From: CALBZG01 sp964486295
Lineage (GTDB): Bacteria > Bacillota > Clostridia > Peptostreptococcales > Anaerovoracaceae
Reading direction: 5' to 3'
DNA: 64,000 bases
Assembly: GCA_964486295.1 (NCBI GenBank)
Contig: CAZAMF010000002.1
Span: 186,001-250,000 of the forward strand
Each line of letters begins with the position of its first letter. Position 1 is the stretch's first letter. Positions 52,486-61,891 of this stretch are shown in pieces. Made by a program: the position numbers and the translations under genes. Under the pieces are notes generated by a model. The model was given only the letters and a program-made list of their open reading frames with translations. It was not told the origin of the DNA and made no database searches.

Positions 52486-52498
52486 TTCAGGAGTAGCC

Positions 52499-53617
52499 AT
52501 GGATGCGGTAACATTCGAATTATTAAAAACGGACTCAAAGACAAAAGCAAGAAGGGGAAGAATCCATACCCCTCATGGATCCATTGAAACGCCCGTATTT
52601 ATGCCTGTAGGAACTGCTGCGACGGTAAAGGCAATGAGACCTGAGGAAGTCCGGGATATGGGCGCAGAAATTCTGCTTTCAAACACATATCATCTTTATT
52701 TACGGCCGGGTCATGAGATTGTAAGAGAAGCCGGCGGGCTTCATAAATTTATGAATTGGGATAGAGCGATTCTTACGGATAGCGGAGGATTTCAGGTATT
52801 CAGTCTGGGCGCTTTGCGGAAAATATCAGAAGAAGGAGTTGCATTTAAATCCCATATTGACGGATCTCCACATATGCTGACGCCCGAGAAGTCCATGGAA
52901 ATTCAGGAAGCCCTGGGTTCCGATATAATAATGGCTTTCGATGAATGTGCGCCATATCCTGCAGATCGAACCTATGTAAAAAACTCGTTGGAAAGAACAA
53001 CACGATGGCTCAAGCGCTGCAAGGATTTTCACAAGGATGTGGAAAAGCAATCCCTGTTCGGGATCATGCAGGGAGGTATGTATCATGATCTTCGGAGAGA
53101 AAGTGCATTGCAAATTGTTGAATTAGACCTCCCGGGATATGCAATCGGCGGATTGTCTGTCGGTGAACCGAAACCGCTGATGTATGAAATACTGGATTCT
53201 TCAGTGGACTATCTCCCATACAACAAGCCGCGATATTTAATGGGCGTTGGAAGTCCGGATTGCCTCTTCGAAGGAGTCGAGAGAGGAGTGGATATGTTTG
53301 ATTGCGTTTTGCCGACCAGGATTGCGAGACACGGTATGGCTATGACTTCAGCAGGCCGTGTAAATATAAAAAATGCTAAATATGAAAGGGACTTTACTCC
53401 GCTTGACTCCGAATGCGATTGTTATACCTGCAAAAATTATTCAAGGGCGTATCTGAGACATCTATATAAATCCGATGAAATCTTATCAGCAATGTTATTA
53501 TCAAATCATAACTTACACTTTCTGATCCATATGATGAAGAAAATCCGGTCAGCCATAGAAGAAAACAGATTTTCTGAGTATAAAAGTGAGTTTTTTCAGA
53601 AGTACGGAGAATTTTAA
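52499..53617 (+). CDS. tgt: tRNA-guanine transglycosylase (Tgt)
   Basis: The 372-residue enzyme exchanges guanine for preQ1 at position 34 of GUN-anticodon tRNAs. It has the nucleophile regions DSGGFQVFSLG (Asp, about residue 94) and CVLPTRIARHG (Asp, about 266), and the zinc site C-x-C-x2-C with a later His (CDCYTCKNY...). The gene starts at ATG after CAGGAG. Its stop overlaps the next ATG by one base. Confidence 0.97.
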   Translation: MDAVTFELLKTDSKTKARRGRIHTPHGSIETPVFMPVGTAATVKAMRPEEVRDMGAEILLSNTYHLYLRPGHEIVREAGGLHKFMNWDRAILTDSGGFQVFSLGALRKISEEGVAFKSHIDGSPHMLTPEKSMEIQEALGSDIIMAFDECAPYPADRTYVKNSLERTTRWLKRCKDFHKDVEKQSLFGIMQGGMYHDLRRESALQIVELDLPGYAIGGLSVGEPKPLMYEILDSSVDYLPYNKPRYLMGVGSPDCLFEGVERGVDMFDCVLPTRIARHGMAMTSAGRVNIKNAKYERDFTPLDSECDCYTCKNYSRAYLRHLYKSDEILSAMLLSNHNLHFLIHMMKKIRSAIEENRFSEYKSEFFQKYGEF

Positions 53618-54783
53618 TGGATATATGCAAACATAGTGAATTCTGCGGAGGGTGCATTTACCAAGGCATTCCTTACGAATCACAAATCGATATAAAGAAT
53701 AATGAAGTGCAAAGACTATTAGAAAAAAGTGAAATAGTTCCGGAGCTTAACCTTGGTTTTGTGCCGGCGCCATTTCAATACCGTTATAGAAATAAAATGG
53801 AATATACCTTCGGAGACAGGATCAAAGGCGGAGAAACCACCTTGGGAATGCATCAAAAGGGCCATTTTATGAATATTGTAACCGTTGATGAATGTCAACT
53901 TGTACCCGAGGATTTCAATGTGATCATGAAGGCCACTCTGGATTTTTGTTTGGAGAAGGGTTATATTAAGTACAACAAAAAATTTCATGAAGGTCTTCTT
54001 CGGCACTTTATTATCAGGAAAGGGATCAGAACAAATGAACTTTTACTGAACCTCGTCACCTCTACCCAAGGGCTGTTTGACGATCAAGCTTATGTGGACC
54101 GGATATTGAGCCTTAAAAACGTAATCAAATCCGAAATTGTTGGGATTTTGCATACATATAACGATAATATAGCGGATTCGGTCCAATGCGATAAAATGAC
54201 AATACTGTATGGCCGGGATTACTATAATGAATCAATTATGGGACTGGATTTCAAGGTCAGCGCTTTCAGCTTCTTTCAAACAAATGTCGAAGCGGTAGAA
54301 AGATTATATCAGGAGGCGCTGGCAATGGTGGATGATCTGTCCGGTAAAGTTGTATTTGATCTATATTGTGGAACAGGTACCATTACTCAGGCTTTGGCTA
54401 CAAAAGCAAGAAAAGCGATTGGAGTCGAAATCATTGAGGAGGCTGTTTCCGCTGCAAAAGAAAACGCAATTTTGAATGCGCTCGACAATTGCGTATTCTA
54501 TTCAGGAGATGTCCTTTCCGCTATTGAACAAATCGAAGACAAACCGGATGTCATCGTGCTGGATCCTCCCCGTGTCGGTATCCATCAGAAGGCGTTGGAT
54601 AAAATACTGAATTATCAAGTTGAACAGATTTTATACATATCCTGCAATCCAAAGACAATGGTGATGAACCTGATTCGAATGAAACAAGCCGGATATACCG
54701 TAAAAAAAATGAAAGCCTATGACAATTTCCCTGGAACAAAGCATATTGAGGCATGTGCCCTCTTAGTGAGGCAAAGCCGATAA
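53617..54783 (+). CDS. rlmD: 23S rRNA (uracil-C5)-methyltransferase of the RlmD/RlmCD family, without a TRAM domain
   Basis: The 388-residue methyltransferase carries the RumA-type Fe-S ligands Cys4, Cys10, Cys13 (CKHSEFCGGC) and a fourth near 91 (DECQLV), the SAM site DLYCGTGTI, VLDPPRVG, and the catalytic ISCNPKT. Most family members begin with a TRAM RNA-binding domain of about 60 residues; here the protein starts directly at the cysteine motif. It should still methylate U1939 (or also U747 in Firmicutes); the target is not certain. The start overlaps tgt by one base. Confidence 0.9.
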   Translation: MDICKHSEFCGGCIYQGIPYESQIDIKNNEVQRLLEKSEIVPELNLGFVPAPFQYRYRNKMEYTFGDRIKGGETTLGMHQKGHFMNIVTVDECQLVPEDFNVIMKATLDFCLEKGYIKYNKKFHEGLLRHFIIRKGIRTNELLLNLVTSTQGLFDDQAYVDRILSLKNVIKSEIVGILHTYNDNIADSVQCDKMTILYGRDYYNESIMGLDFKVSAFSFFQTNVEAVERLYQEALAMVDDLSGKVVFDLYCGTGTITQALATKARKAIGVEIIEEAVSAAKENAILNALDNCVFYSGDVLSAIEQIEDKPDVIVLDPPRVGIHQKALDKILNYQVEQILYISCNPKTMVMNLIRMKQAGYTVKKMKAYDNFPGTKHIEACALLVRQSR

Positions 54784-54833
54784 GTTATTGATCATTTCTT
54801 GATAGAACCGATTTTAGGGGGTTGATGCTGAAG

Positions 54834-57377
54834 ATGGCAGATTTAAGAGAGATTTTTTGGTCAGTACCACAAGAAGAAATTTTGAAAAGCCTTGAAACCT
54901 CAAAAGACGGATTATTAAGCATCGAGGCAGAGAAAAGGCTGCTAAACTATGGTTTCAATTCAATCAAGCAGCAACAAAACGACAGTATGCTTCGCCTTTT
55001 ACTATCACAATTCAAAAGTCCGATAAACATTATTTTATTTTTTGCGATAGGCCTCTCGTTTTTTCTTAAAGATACAACGGATGCCATCATTATTTTAGCA
55101 ATCGTTTTGATTAGCGGTCTATTAAGCTTTTGGCAGGAGCATGGTGCTAAAGATGCAGTTGCCAAATTATTGGAAGTAGTTAAAATTAAAACATTTGTTT
55201 TAAGGGATGGTAAGCCGGTTAAGATTGACATAGAAAATATTGTTCCGGGCGATGTTGTTCTGCTTAAAGCAGGCGCGGTTATACCGGCTGATAGTCTGAT
55301 CCTTGAATCAGATTCTTTAAATATTGATGAAGCTACCTTAACGGGTGAAACGTACCCTGTAGAAAAGCAGGCAGGTGCCATGCCGGTAGAGACTCCGTTG
55401 AATGCAAGAAGGAATGCACTGTGGATGGGGACGCATGTTATAAGCGGAACAGCCAAGGCAATGATAATCAGCACCGGAAAGGATACCGAGTTTGGCAAGA
55501 TTTCTGAAAGGCTTCAATTAAAACCGCCGGAAACAGAATTTGAAAGAGGGATACGAAGCTTTGGCTACTTATTAATGAAAGTAACATTGTTATTAGTCAT
55601 CGCTATATTTGCTGTCAACGTATTTTTGAAACGCCCGATTCTTGACTCATTTCTTTTTTCGCTGGCACTTGCCGTAGGATTAACGCCTCAGCTGCTGCCC
55701 GCAATTATCAGTATTAATCTTGCTCATGGGGCAAAGATGATGTCCAAGTTAAAAGTCATAGTAAAACGCCTTGCCTCGATCGAAAATTTTGGCAGTATGA
55801 ATGTGCTCTGTTCGGATAAGACAGGTACATTAACTGACGGTATTGTTAAACTTCAGTCAACTGTAGATGTAAACGGAAAACATAGTGAAAAAGTTTTCTT
55901 GTATGCATATCTTAACGCATCTTTCGAATCAGGTTTTATCAATCCCATTGATGAAGCAATCAGGATTCATCAATCTATCGATGTAAAAGATTATGAAAAA
56001 CTTGATGAACATCCCTATGATTTTATCAGAAAAAGGCTGAGTATCATGCTGGCTGAACCTGTGAAAGACTCCGAAAACCATAAAAATTACATCATGATAA
56101 CAAAGGGAGCGCTTACAAATATTCTGGGCATCTGTACGAAAGCTGAAATAGAAGATGGAAAAGTAGTAGACATAAAGGAAGTGTCTGAATCCATAGAAAA
56201 ACAGTATGAGGCTTTCAGCGGTGATGGCTACAGGACCCTTGGCATAGCTTATAAACATATCAAAACCGCATCAACAATTGAAGATGAACTCGAAACAGAT
56301 ATGATATTTTTGGGATTCATTACATTATTTGATCCCTTAAAAGAAAATATCAGTAAAACCGTTGAAGAACTTCAATCATTAGGTATTTCTTTAAAGATAA
56401 TTACAGGGGACAATAGACTAATAGCTAGTAATATTGTTTCTCAAATGGGATTTAAAGACGCAAAAATACTGACTGGTCCGGAGATTCATAATATCAGTGA
56501 TGATGCCCTATTTAGTCAGGTTGGAGACATTTCGGTTTTTGCAGAAGTTGAGCCAAACCAAAAAGAGCGTATCATCATTGCGCTAAAGAAGGCCGGATAT
56601 GTCGTAGGATATATGGGAGATGGTATCAATGATACCTCTGCACTTCATGCTGCTGATGTCAGTATTTCCGTGGATAGTGCCGTAGATGTTGCAAAAGAGG
56701 CTGCAGATATCGTCTTACTGGAAAAAAAATTGGATGTACTGATCGATGGTGTAAAAGCAGGTCGTATAACTTTTGCTAACACACTTAAATATGTGTTTAT
56801 GGCAACAAGTGCAAACTTTGGAAATATGTTCAGCATGGCGGGCGCATCATTGCTTTTGCCGTTTCTACCACTGCTTCCGAAACAGATACTGCTAACAAAT
56901 CTGTTGACTGATTTCCCTGAAATGACCATAGCGACGGACTCTGTGGACGCTGAAATGCTCATGAAGCCGAGAAAATGGGATATCAGATTTATTCGCAAAT
57001 TTATGTTAACATTTGGTTTTATCAGTTCAATTTTTGACTTTATTACTTTTGGGGTGCTAATGTTAGTTGTTCACGGGACAGACATTCAATTCAGAACAGG
57101 CTGGTTCATAGAATCAGTTGTTTCCGCTTCGTTAATTGTTTTGGTTATAAGAAGCAGGCAGCCTTTCTTCAGGAGTAAACCTGGGATGTATCTTACAATT
57201 GCTACAATATGCGTTATGATTTTAGCGGTAATCATACCATATACTCCGCTGTCAGGATTGCTTGGATTTACCTCTTTGCCTATTGGGATATTACTGATCC
57301 TTGCTATCACTGTAGCAGCTTATATCTTTACAACTGAAATCGCTAAAACCCGGTTTTATAAAACTGTCAAGAATTAA
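54834..57377 (+). CDS. mgtA: Magnesium-translocating P-type ATPase (MgtA type)
   Basis: The 847-residue P-type pump has a cation ATPase N-terminal region, the actuator loop LTGETYPVEKQ, the phosphorylation motif DKTGTLTDG (Asp328), the nucleotide-binding KGA region and the hinge GDGINDTSALHAADV. Membrane helices are in groups near residues 60-100, 245-300 and 650-845. NLLTDFPEMTIATDSVD in the sixth helix region is characteristic of the magnesium group (P3B), and the LPLLPKQILLTN segment agrees. GGGGGTTG lies before ATGs at 54825 and 54834; I prefer the second. No riboswitch-like leader is visible. Confidence 0.88.
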   Translation: MADLREIFWSVPQEEILKSLETSKDGLLSIEAEKRLLNYGFNSIKQQQNDSMLRLLLSQFKSPINIILFFAIGLSFFLKDTTDAIIILAIVLISGLLSFWQEHGAKDAVAKLLEVVKIKTFVLRDGKPVKIDIENIVPGDVVLLKAGAVIPADSLILESDSLNIDEATLTGETYPVEKQAGAMPVETPLNARRNALWMGTHVISGTAKAMIISTGKDTEFGKISERLQLKPPETEFERGIRSFGYLLMKVTLLLVIAIFAVNVFLKRPILDSFLFSLALAVGLTPQLLPAIISINLAHGAKMMSKLKVIVKRLASIENFGSMNVLCSDKTGTLTDGIVKLQSTVDVNGKHSEKVFLYAYLNASFESGFINPIDEAIRIHQSIDVKDYEKLDEHPYDFIRKRLSIMLAEPVKDSENHKNYIMITKGALTNILGICTKAEIEDGKVVDIKEVSESIEKQYEAFSGDGYRTLGIAYKHIKTASTIEDELETDMIFLGFITLFDPLKENISKTVEELQSLGISLKIITGDNRLIASNIVSQMGFKDAKILTGPEIHNISDDALFSQVGDISVFAEVEPNQKERIIIALKKAGYVVGYMGDGINDTSALHAADVSISVDSAVDVAKEAADIVLLEKKLDVLIDGVKAGRITFANTLKYVFMATSANFGNMFSMAGASLLLPFLPLLPKQILLTNLLTDFPEMTIATDSVDAEMLMKPRKWDIRFIRKFMLTFGFISSIFDFITFGVLMLVVHGTDIQFRTGWFIESVVSASLIVLVIRSRQPFFRSKPGMYLTIATICVMILAVIIPYTPLSGLLGFTSLPIGILLILAITVAAYIFTTEIAKTRFYKTVKN

Positions 57378-57393
57378 GAGGGACTCAAACTAT

Positions 57394-57436
57394 ACTTATT
57401 CAGGCATATCAAAGCGGTATTCTGAATAAGTTTTTT
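57394..57436 (+). terminator. Terminator after mgtA
   Basis: ACTTATTCAG (57394-57403) pairs with CTGAATAAGT (57422-57431), followed by TTTTT. Confidence 0.88.
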
Positions 57437-57444
57437 GTTTCTGT

Positions 57445-57453
57445 TGGTATAAT
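57445..57453 (+). promoter_or_regulatory. Extended -10 promoter upstream of xth
   Basis: TG-G-TATAAT at 57445-57453, about 90 bp before the start codon. A -35 is not evident. The leader between them shows no clear secondary feature. Confidence 0.5.
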
Positions 57454-57550
57454 TCGCAATATTTACGGTCTAGTCGGATATGTTTGCCTATGAAAGTCAA
57501 AGAATTAATAGCATTTGATGGGATCTTGAATTTGTGGAGGGTAATACAGT

Positions 57551-58306
57551 ATGACCAAATTTGTATCATGGAATGTAAATGGAATCAGAGCTTGTCTGAG
57601 TAAAGGATTTATGGAATTTTTCCGGTTTATTGATGCGGATATTTTTTGTATTCAGGAAACAAAAGTGCAGGAGGGACAAATTGCCCTCGAACTGGATGGT
57701 TATCATCAATACTGGAATTGCGCAGAGAAAAAAGGCTATTCGGGTACAGCAGTGTTCACGAAAATAAAGCCATTAACCTTTTCATATGGTGTAGGTCTGG
57801 AACCTTTTGACCGCGAAGGGCGTGTTATTACTCTGGAATTTGAACACTATTACCTGATTAATATTTATTCACCCAATTCTCAGCGCGGCTTGACAAGATT
57901 GAATGAACGGATGGCTTGGGAAAATTATATGTATGGATACTTGAAAAAACTGGAACAAAATAAACCCGTGATCTTTTGCGGCGATTTGAATGTAGCCCAT
58001 AAAGAAATTGACCTTAAGAATCCATCAACAAACAAAAAGAATGCCGGATTCACTGAAGAAGAGAGAGAAAAATTCAGTGCGCTCATTGAATCCGGTTTTA
58101 TTGATACTTTCCGGCTTTTTTATCCGGAAAGAAAGGATGCATACACCTGGTGGTCCTATATGTTCAATGCAAGAGAAAATAATGCCGGATGGCGCATTGA
58201 CTATTTTTGCACATCAAAAGCTTTGGAAAGCAGGCTCCAAAGTGCGGATATCTATACTTCTGTGATGGGCTCGGACCATTGCCCGATATCTCTGATCATC
58301 GATTAA
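57551..58306 (+). CDS. xth: Exodeoxyribonuclease III (class II AP endonuclease)
   Basis: The 251-residue enzyme has the exonuclease III fold: SWNVNGIRAC at the start, IFCIQETKVQEGQ (Glu metal ligand), ...IYSPNSQRGLTRL, CGDLNVAHKEIDL (Asp and Asn), RIDYFC and GSDHCPI (final His). It cleaves DNA at abasic sites, a base-excision step that follows glycosylases such as MutY further on in this region. TGGAGGGTAA precedes the ATG. It is a single gene with its own promoter. Confidence 0.96.
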   Translation: MTKFVSWNVNGIRACLSKGFMEFFRFIDADIFCIQETKVQEGQIALELDGYHQYWNCAEKKGYSGTAVFTKIKPLTFSYGVGLEPFDREGRVITLEFEHYYLINIYSPNSQRGLTRLNERMAWENYMYGYLKKLEQNKPVIFCGDLNVAHKEIDLKNPSTNKKNAGFTEEEREKFSALIESGFIDTFRLFYPERKDAYTWWSYMFNARENNAGWRIDYFCTSKALESRLQSADIYTSVMGSDHCPISLIID

Positions 58307-58409
58307 AACTTGCCTTTTATCTGACTTTATATTTAAAATTTATAGCGATGTAGAAAAGAGTAAATATTTTAAATTGCTTTTATGATTCCACTGCTCAGGG
58401 TAATATTAA

Positions 58410-58469
58410 TTATAATGATTTCTTATCTGGTGTTCATTGAATAGGTCTATAAATTCTAATGAATAGAAT
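58410..58469 (+). promoter_or_regulatory. PerR-box-like operators upstream of katG
   Basis: Two sites in the 192-bp gap before katG resemble the PerR consensus TTATAATNATTATAA. TTATAATGATT (58410-58420) matches the first half fully and three bases of the second. ATTCTA-N5-TAGAAT (58453-58469) is a perfect inverted repeat matching 11 of the 14 consensus positions. Both suit peroxide control of a catalase gene. Confidence 0.5.
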
Positions 58470-58498
58470 TACATTTGCCTGCAAAGGAGGAAACAATT

Positions 58499-60691
58499 AT
58501 GAGTGAAATGAAATGCCCTGTGACCGCGAATACAAAAAAGGGAACTGCTGGCAGTGGTACTTCCAATAAGGATTGGTGGCCTAATCAGTTGAATCTCAAG
58601 ATTCTTCATCAGAATTCTAATTTAAGCAACCCGATGGGCAACGATTTCAAATACTCAGAGGAATTCAAAAAACTTGATTTTAACGAGATCAAAAAAGATC
58701 TATATGAATTAATGGCTGATTCCCAAGATTGGTGGCCCGCTGATTATGGACATTACGGACCGCTTTTCATACGTATGGCATGGCATAGTGCGGGAACATA
58801 CAGAATGGGAGATGGCAGAGGCGGCGCTGGAGACGGAACACAGCGATTCGCCCCGCTAAACAGTTGGCCCGATAATGTAAATCTGGACAAAGCAAGACGG
58901 TTGCTTTGGCCTATCAAGAAAAAGTATGGAAAGAAGATCTCCTGGGCAGACCTCATGATATTAGCCGGAAACTGCGCTCTTGAATCCATGGGCTTCAAAA
59001 CATTCGGGTTTGGAGGTGGACGTGAGGATGTCTGGGAGCCTCAGGAAGATGTTTATTGGGGATCGGAAAGCGAGTGGCTTGGCGATAAGCGATATTCGGG
59101 AGACCGTGATCTTGAAAACCCTCTCGCGGCAGTTCAGATGGGCTTGATCTATGTAAACCCGGAAGGCCCGAATGGCATGCCTGATGCCGTTGCTTCAGGG
59201 CGGGATGTTCGGGAAACATTTGCAAGAATGGCTATGAATGACGAAGAAACGGTTGCTTTGATTGCCGGCGGCCACACGTTTGGCAAAACACATGGAGCCG
59301 GACCCGCGACACTTGTAGGTCCTGAACCCGAAGCTTCACCTATCGAGCAAATGGGACTAGGCTGGAAGAGCAGCTTTGGAAGCGGCATGGGAATAGACAC
59401 TATCAGCAGCGGGTTGGAAGGTGCATGGAAACCGGACCCGACTAAATGGGACATGGGATATCTGGAGACACTGTTCAAATATGATTGGAATTTAGTGAAA
59501 AGCCCTGCCGGAGCATATCAGTGGGTTCCATCTGATCCCACTGCTGCAAATACTGTACAGGATGCCCACGACCCTAACAAGCGGCATGCTCCTATCATGA
59601 CAACAGCAGACCTCTCATTAAGGATGGACCCTATATACAAACCTATCGCATTGCGTTACCTTGATAACCCTGAAGAGTTTGCAGATGCTTTCGCAAGAGC
59701 CTGGTTTAAATTGACTCATCGGGATATGGGACCAAGATCCCGTTATCTAGGGCCTGAAGTGCCGATTGAAGAACTGATTTGGCAGGATCCTATTCCGGCA
59801 GTAGATCACGAACTGATAAATAAAAACGATATCACATACCTCAAAGAAAAAATCATCGAATCGGGTTTATCTGTATCAAAACTGGTTTCAACAGCATGGG
59901 CATCTGCTTCTACCTTCAGAGGTTCTGATAAGCGAGGCGGAGCGAATGGTGCGAGAATCAGGCTGAATCCGCAGAAAAACTGGGAGGTCAATCAACCACA
60001 ACAATTAAATAAGGTATTGCAGATTTTGGAGAGAATTCAATCTGAATTTAATGGCAGCCAATCTGGTAACAAGAAGGTGTCACTGGCTGATCTGATTGTA
60101 TTAGGAGGATGTGCCGGTATCGAAAAAGCGGCAAAAGCCGCCGGTCATGATATGATGGTTCCATTTAATCCGGGGCGTACGGATGCATCACAAGAAAAGA
60201 CGGACGCAATCTCATTCGCTGTACTCGAACCTAAAGCGGATGGATTCCGGAATTACCAAAAGGCAAAATTTTCTGTTTCAGCAGAGGAAATGCTCCTTGA
60301 CCGTGCTCAACTTCTGAACCTGACGGCGCCTGAAATGACCGTTCTGATAGGCGGTATGCGGGTCTTGAATACCAACTACAATCAGTCTGCACACGGTGTC
60401 TTCACAAAAAGGCCGGAAACACTTTCAAATGATTTCTTTATCAATCTGCTCGATATGGATACTGTCTGGAAATCGGTATCTGATGCAGCAGACGAATTTG
60501 AAGGGCGAGACAGAAAAACAAGTGAACTCAAATGGACAGGTACCCGTGTTGATTTGATACTCGGCTCAAATTCTCAACTTCGGGCCATATCGGAAGTCTA
60601 TGCGTCAGACGACTCGCAGGAAAAATTTATCAATGATTTTGTTGCGGCTTGGAACAAAGTAATGAATGCGGATCGGTTCGATCTAGCTTGA
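58499..60691 (+). CDS. katG: Catalase-peroxidase KatG
   Basis: The 730-residue haem enzyme has both repeats of the family. The distal triad is Arg92, Trp95, His96 (RMAWHSAGTYR), the proximal haem ligand is His259 (GGHTFGKTHGA), and the Trp95-Tyr218-Met244 adduct residues, needed for catalase activity, are all in place. It removes hydrogen peroxide. AAGGAGG precedes the ATG at 58499; an ATG-like start eight codons earlier has no site. The upstream gap holds PerR-like repeats. KatG is uncommon in strict anaerobes, so transfer is possible, but I see no compositional break. Confidence 0.97.
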   Translation: MSEMKCPVTANTKKGTAGSGTSNKDWWPNQLNLKILHQNSNLSNPMGNDFKYSEEFKKLDFNEIKKDLYELMADSQDWWPADYGHYGPLFIRMAWHSAGTYRMGDGRGGAGDGTQRFAPLNSWPDNVNLDKARRLLWPIKKKYGKKISWADLMILAGNCALESMGFKTFGFGGGREDVWEPQEDVYWGSESEWLGDKRYSGDRDLENPLAAVQMGLIYVNPEGPNGMPDAVASGRDVRETFARMAMNDEETVALIAGGHTFGKTHGAGPATLVGPEPEASPIEQMGLGWKSSFGSGMGIDTISSGLEGAWKPDPTKWDMGYLETLFKYDWNLVKSPAGAYQWVPSDPTAANTVQDAHDPNKRHAPIMTTADLSLRMDPIYKPIALRYLDNPEEFADAFARAWFKLTHRDMGPRSRYLGPEVPIEELIWQDPIPAVDHELINKNDITYLKEKIIESGLSVSKLVSTAWASASTFRGSDKRGGANGARIRLNPQKNWEVNQPQQLNKVLQILERIQSEFNGSQSGNKKVSLADLIVLGGCAGIEKAAKAAGHDMMVPFNPGRTDASQEKTDAISFAVLEPKADGFRNYQKAKFSVSAEEMLLDRAQLLNLTAPEMTVLIGGMRVLNTNYNQSAHGVFTKRPETLSNDFFINLLDMDTVWKSVSDAADEFEGRDRKTSELKWTGTRVDLILGSNSQLRAISEVYASDDSQEKFINDFVAAWNKVMNADRFDLA

Positions 60692-60717
60692 AAACATATT
60701 AATTAATGATTTTAACG

Positions 60718-60754
60718 AAGCATGGGGGGCAGTCTCAATACCTTCCATGCTTTG
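60718..60754 (+). terminator. Hairpin between katG and mutY
   Basis: AAGCATGG (60718-60725) pairs with CCATGCTT (60745-60752), followed by a short T-rich stretch (TGTAT). A modest terminator. Confidence 0.55.
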
Positions 60755-60808
60755 TATACTAGAGTATAAATGAACATTTGAAATTGAAAGAACCGGTATG
60801 ATATCAAT

Positions 60809-61876
60809 ATGGATAGAATAAAAGAATTCCAGTATAAGTTACTGGATTGGTATAAAGATGAAGCACGGATCCTCCCTTGGAGGGAAAGTAAAGATGCATA
60901 TAAAATCTGGATATCAGAAATAATGCTGCAGCAAACACGAGTTGATGTAGTCATACCGTATTTCAACAGATTTATCGACGAAATACCGGACGTGTTGGCA
61001 CTTTCAAAAGTTAGCGAGGAAAAGTTGCTAAAGCTTTGGCAGGGGCTTGGCTATTATAATAGGGCGCTTAATTTGAAAAAAACCGCAATATTGATCGTCC
61101 AAAATCATCAAAGCCGTATTCCGGCAAATCTTGAGAGTTTATTAGCTCTTCCGGGGATTGGAAAATATACTGCAGGCGCGATTCTATCCATCGCATACGG
61201 ACAGCCAATAACAGCAGTGGATGGAAATATACTGCGCATTATGGCGAGAATTGGCGCGGTGACGGAAGACATCACCACTGCAAAGACCAAAAAGCTGCTG
61301 GAGTCCGTGGCTATGGAATTGATCCCTTCAGATGATCCCGGCGATTTCAATCAGGCTCTAATGGATGTGGGAGCATCTATTTGCATTCCGAATGGAGAAC
61401 CGAAATGTGCAATCTGCCCGATTATTGAATTTTGTGAAGGAAATCGAAGACATCTGACCCAACTGATTCCTGCCAGAAAAATCAAGAAGTCCCGGAACAT
61501 AGAAAAGAAAACCATATTATTGTTATCTTACGGTTCCAAATATGCATTGAGAAAAAGAGAGGCCGGATCACTGCTGCCCAACCTTTGGGAACTTCCGAAT
61601 TTTGACGGCCATCTCACGGAGGATCAGTGCAGGCAAATCCTCCGCGATATGGGAATCAAGGTGATGGCCATGAAAGCACTGAAAAAAACAAAACATGTTT
61701 TTACTCATTTGGAATGGCATATGATGGGCTATTTTGTCACCATCGCAGAAAATCCAGAAGAAGAGAGTTTCACATGGGCCAGCAAAGAAGAAATTAGGAC
61801 ATTATATTCTATCCCGAAAGCATTTCAGTTATACCTCGAGCAGGAGACGGCTGATTATCCTCAACAAGTGCTGTAG
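60809..61876 (+). CDS. mutY: A/G-specific adenine DNA glycosylase (MutY)
   Basis: The 355-residue enzyme removes adenine opposite 8-oxoguanine. Signatures are the catalytic Glu in SEIMLQQTRVDVV (about residue 37), the helix-hairpin-helix LLALPGIGKYTAGAI, catalytic Asp in VDGNILR, the Fe-S cluster C-x6-C-x2-C-x5-C ligands (CIPNGEPKCAICPIIEFC), and a C-terminal Nudix-like domain that reads 8-oxoG (HVFTHLEWHM). It lies with xth and katG among oxidative-damage genes. Its ribosome site (AAAGAACCGG) is weak and distant. Confidence 0.95.
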   Translation: MDRIKEFQYKLLDWYKDEARILPWRESKDAYKIWISEIMLQQTRVDVVIPYFNRFIDEIPDVLALSKVSEEKLLKLWQGLGYYNRALNLKKTAILIVQNHQSRIPANLESLLALPGIGKYTAGAILSIAYGQPITAVDGNILRIMARIGAVTEDITTAKTKKLLESVAMELIPSDDPGDFNQALMDVGASICIPNGEPKCAICPIIEFCEGNRRHLTQLIPARKIKKSRNIEKKTILLLSYGSKYALRKREAGSLLPNLWELPNFDGHLTEDQCRQILRDMGIKVMAMKALKKTKHVFTHLEWHMMGYFVTIAENPEEESFTWASKEEIRTLYSIPKAFQLYLEQETADYPQQVL

Positions 61877-61891
61877 AATCGGAGGGCACCC

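Noticed and set aside
54784..54833. Magnesium riboswitch (M-box) before the Mg-type ATPase
   Set aside because: Only about 50 bp separate the genes; an M-box needs about 160 nt.
58499..60691. Recent horizontal transfer of katG
   Set aside because: No flanking mobile element and no clear change in base composition. It remains possible but unsupported.
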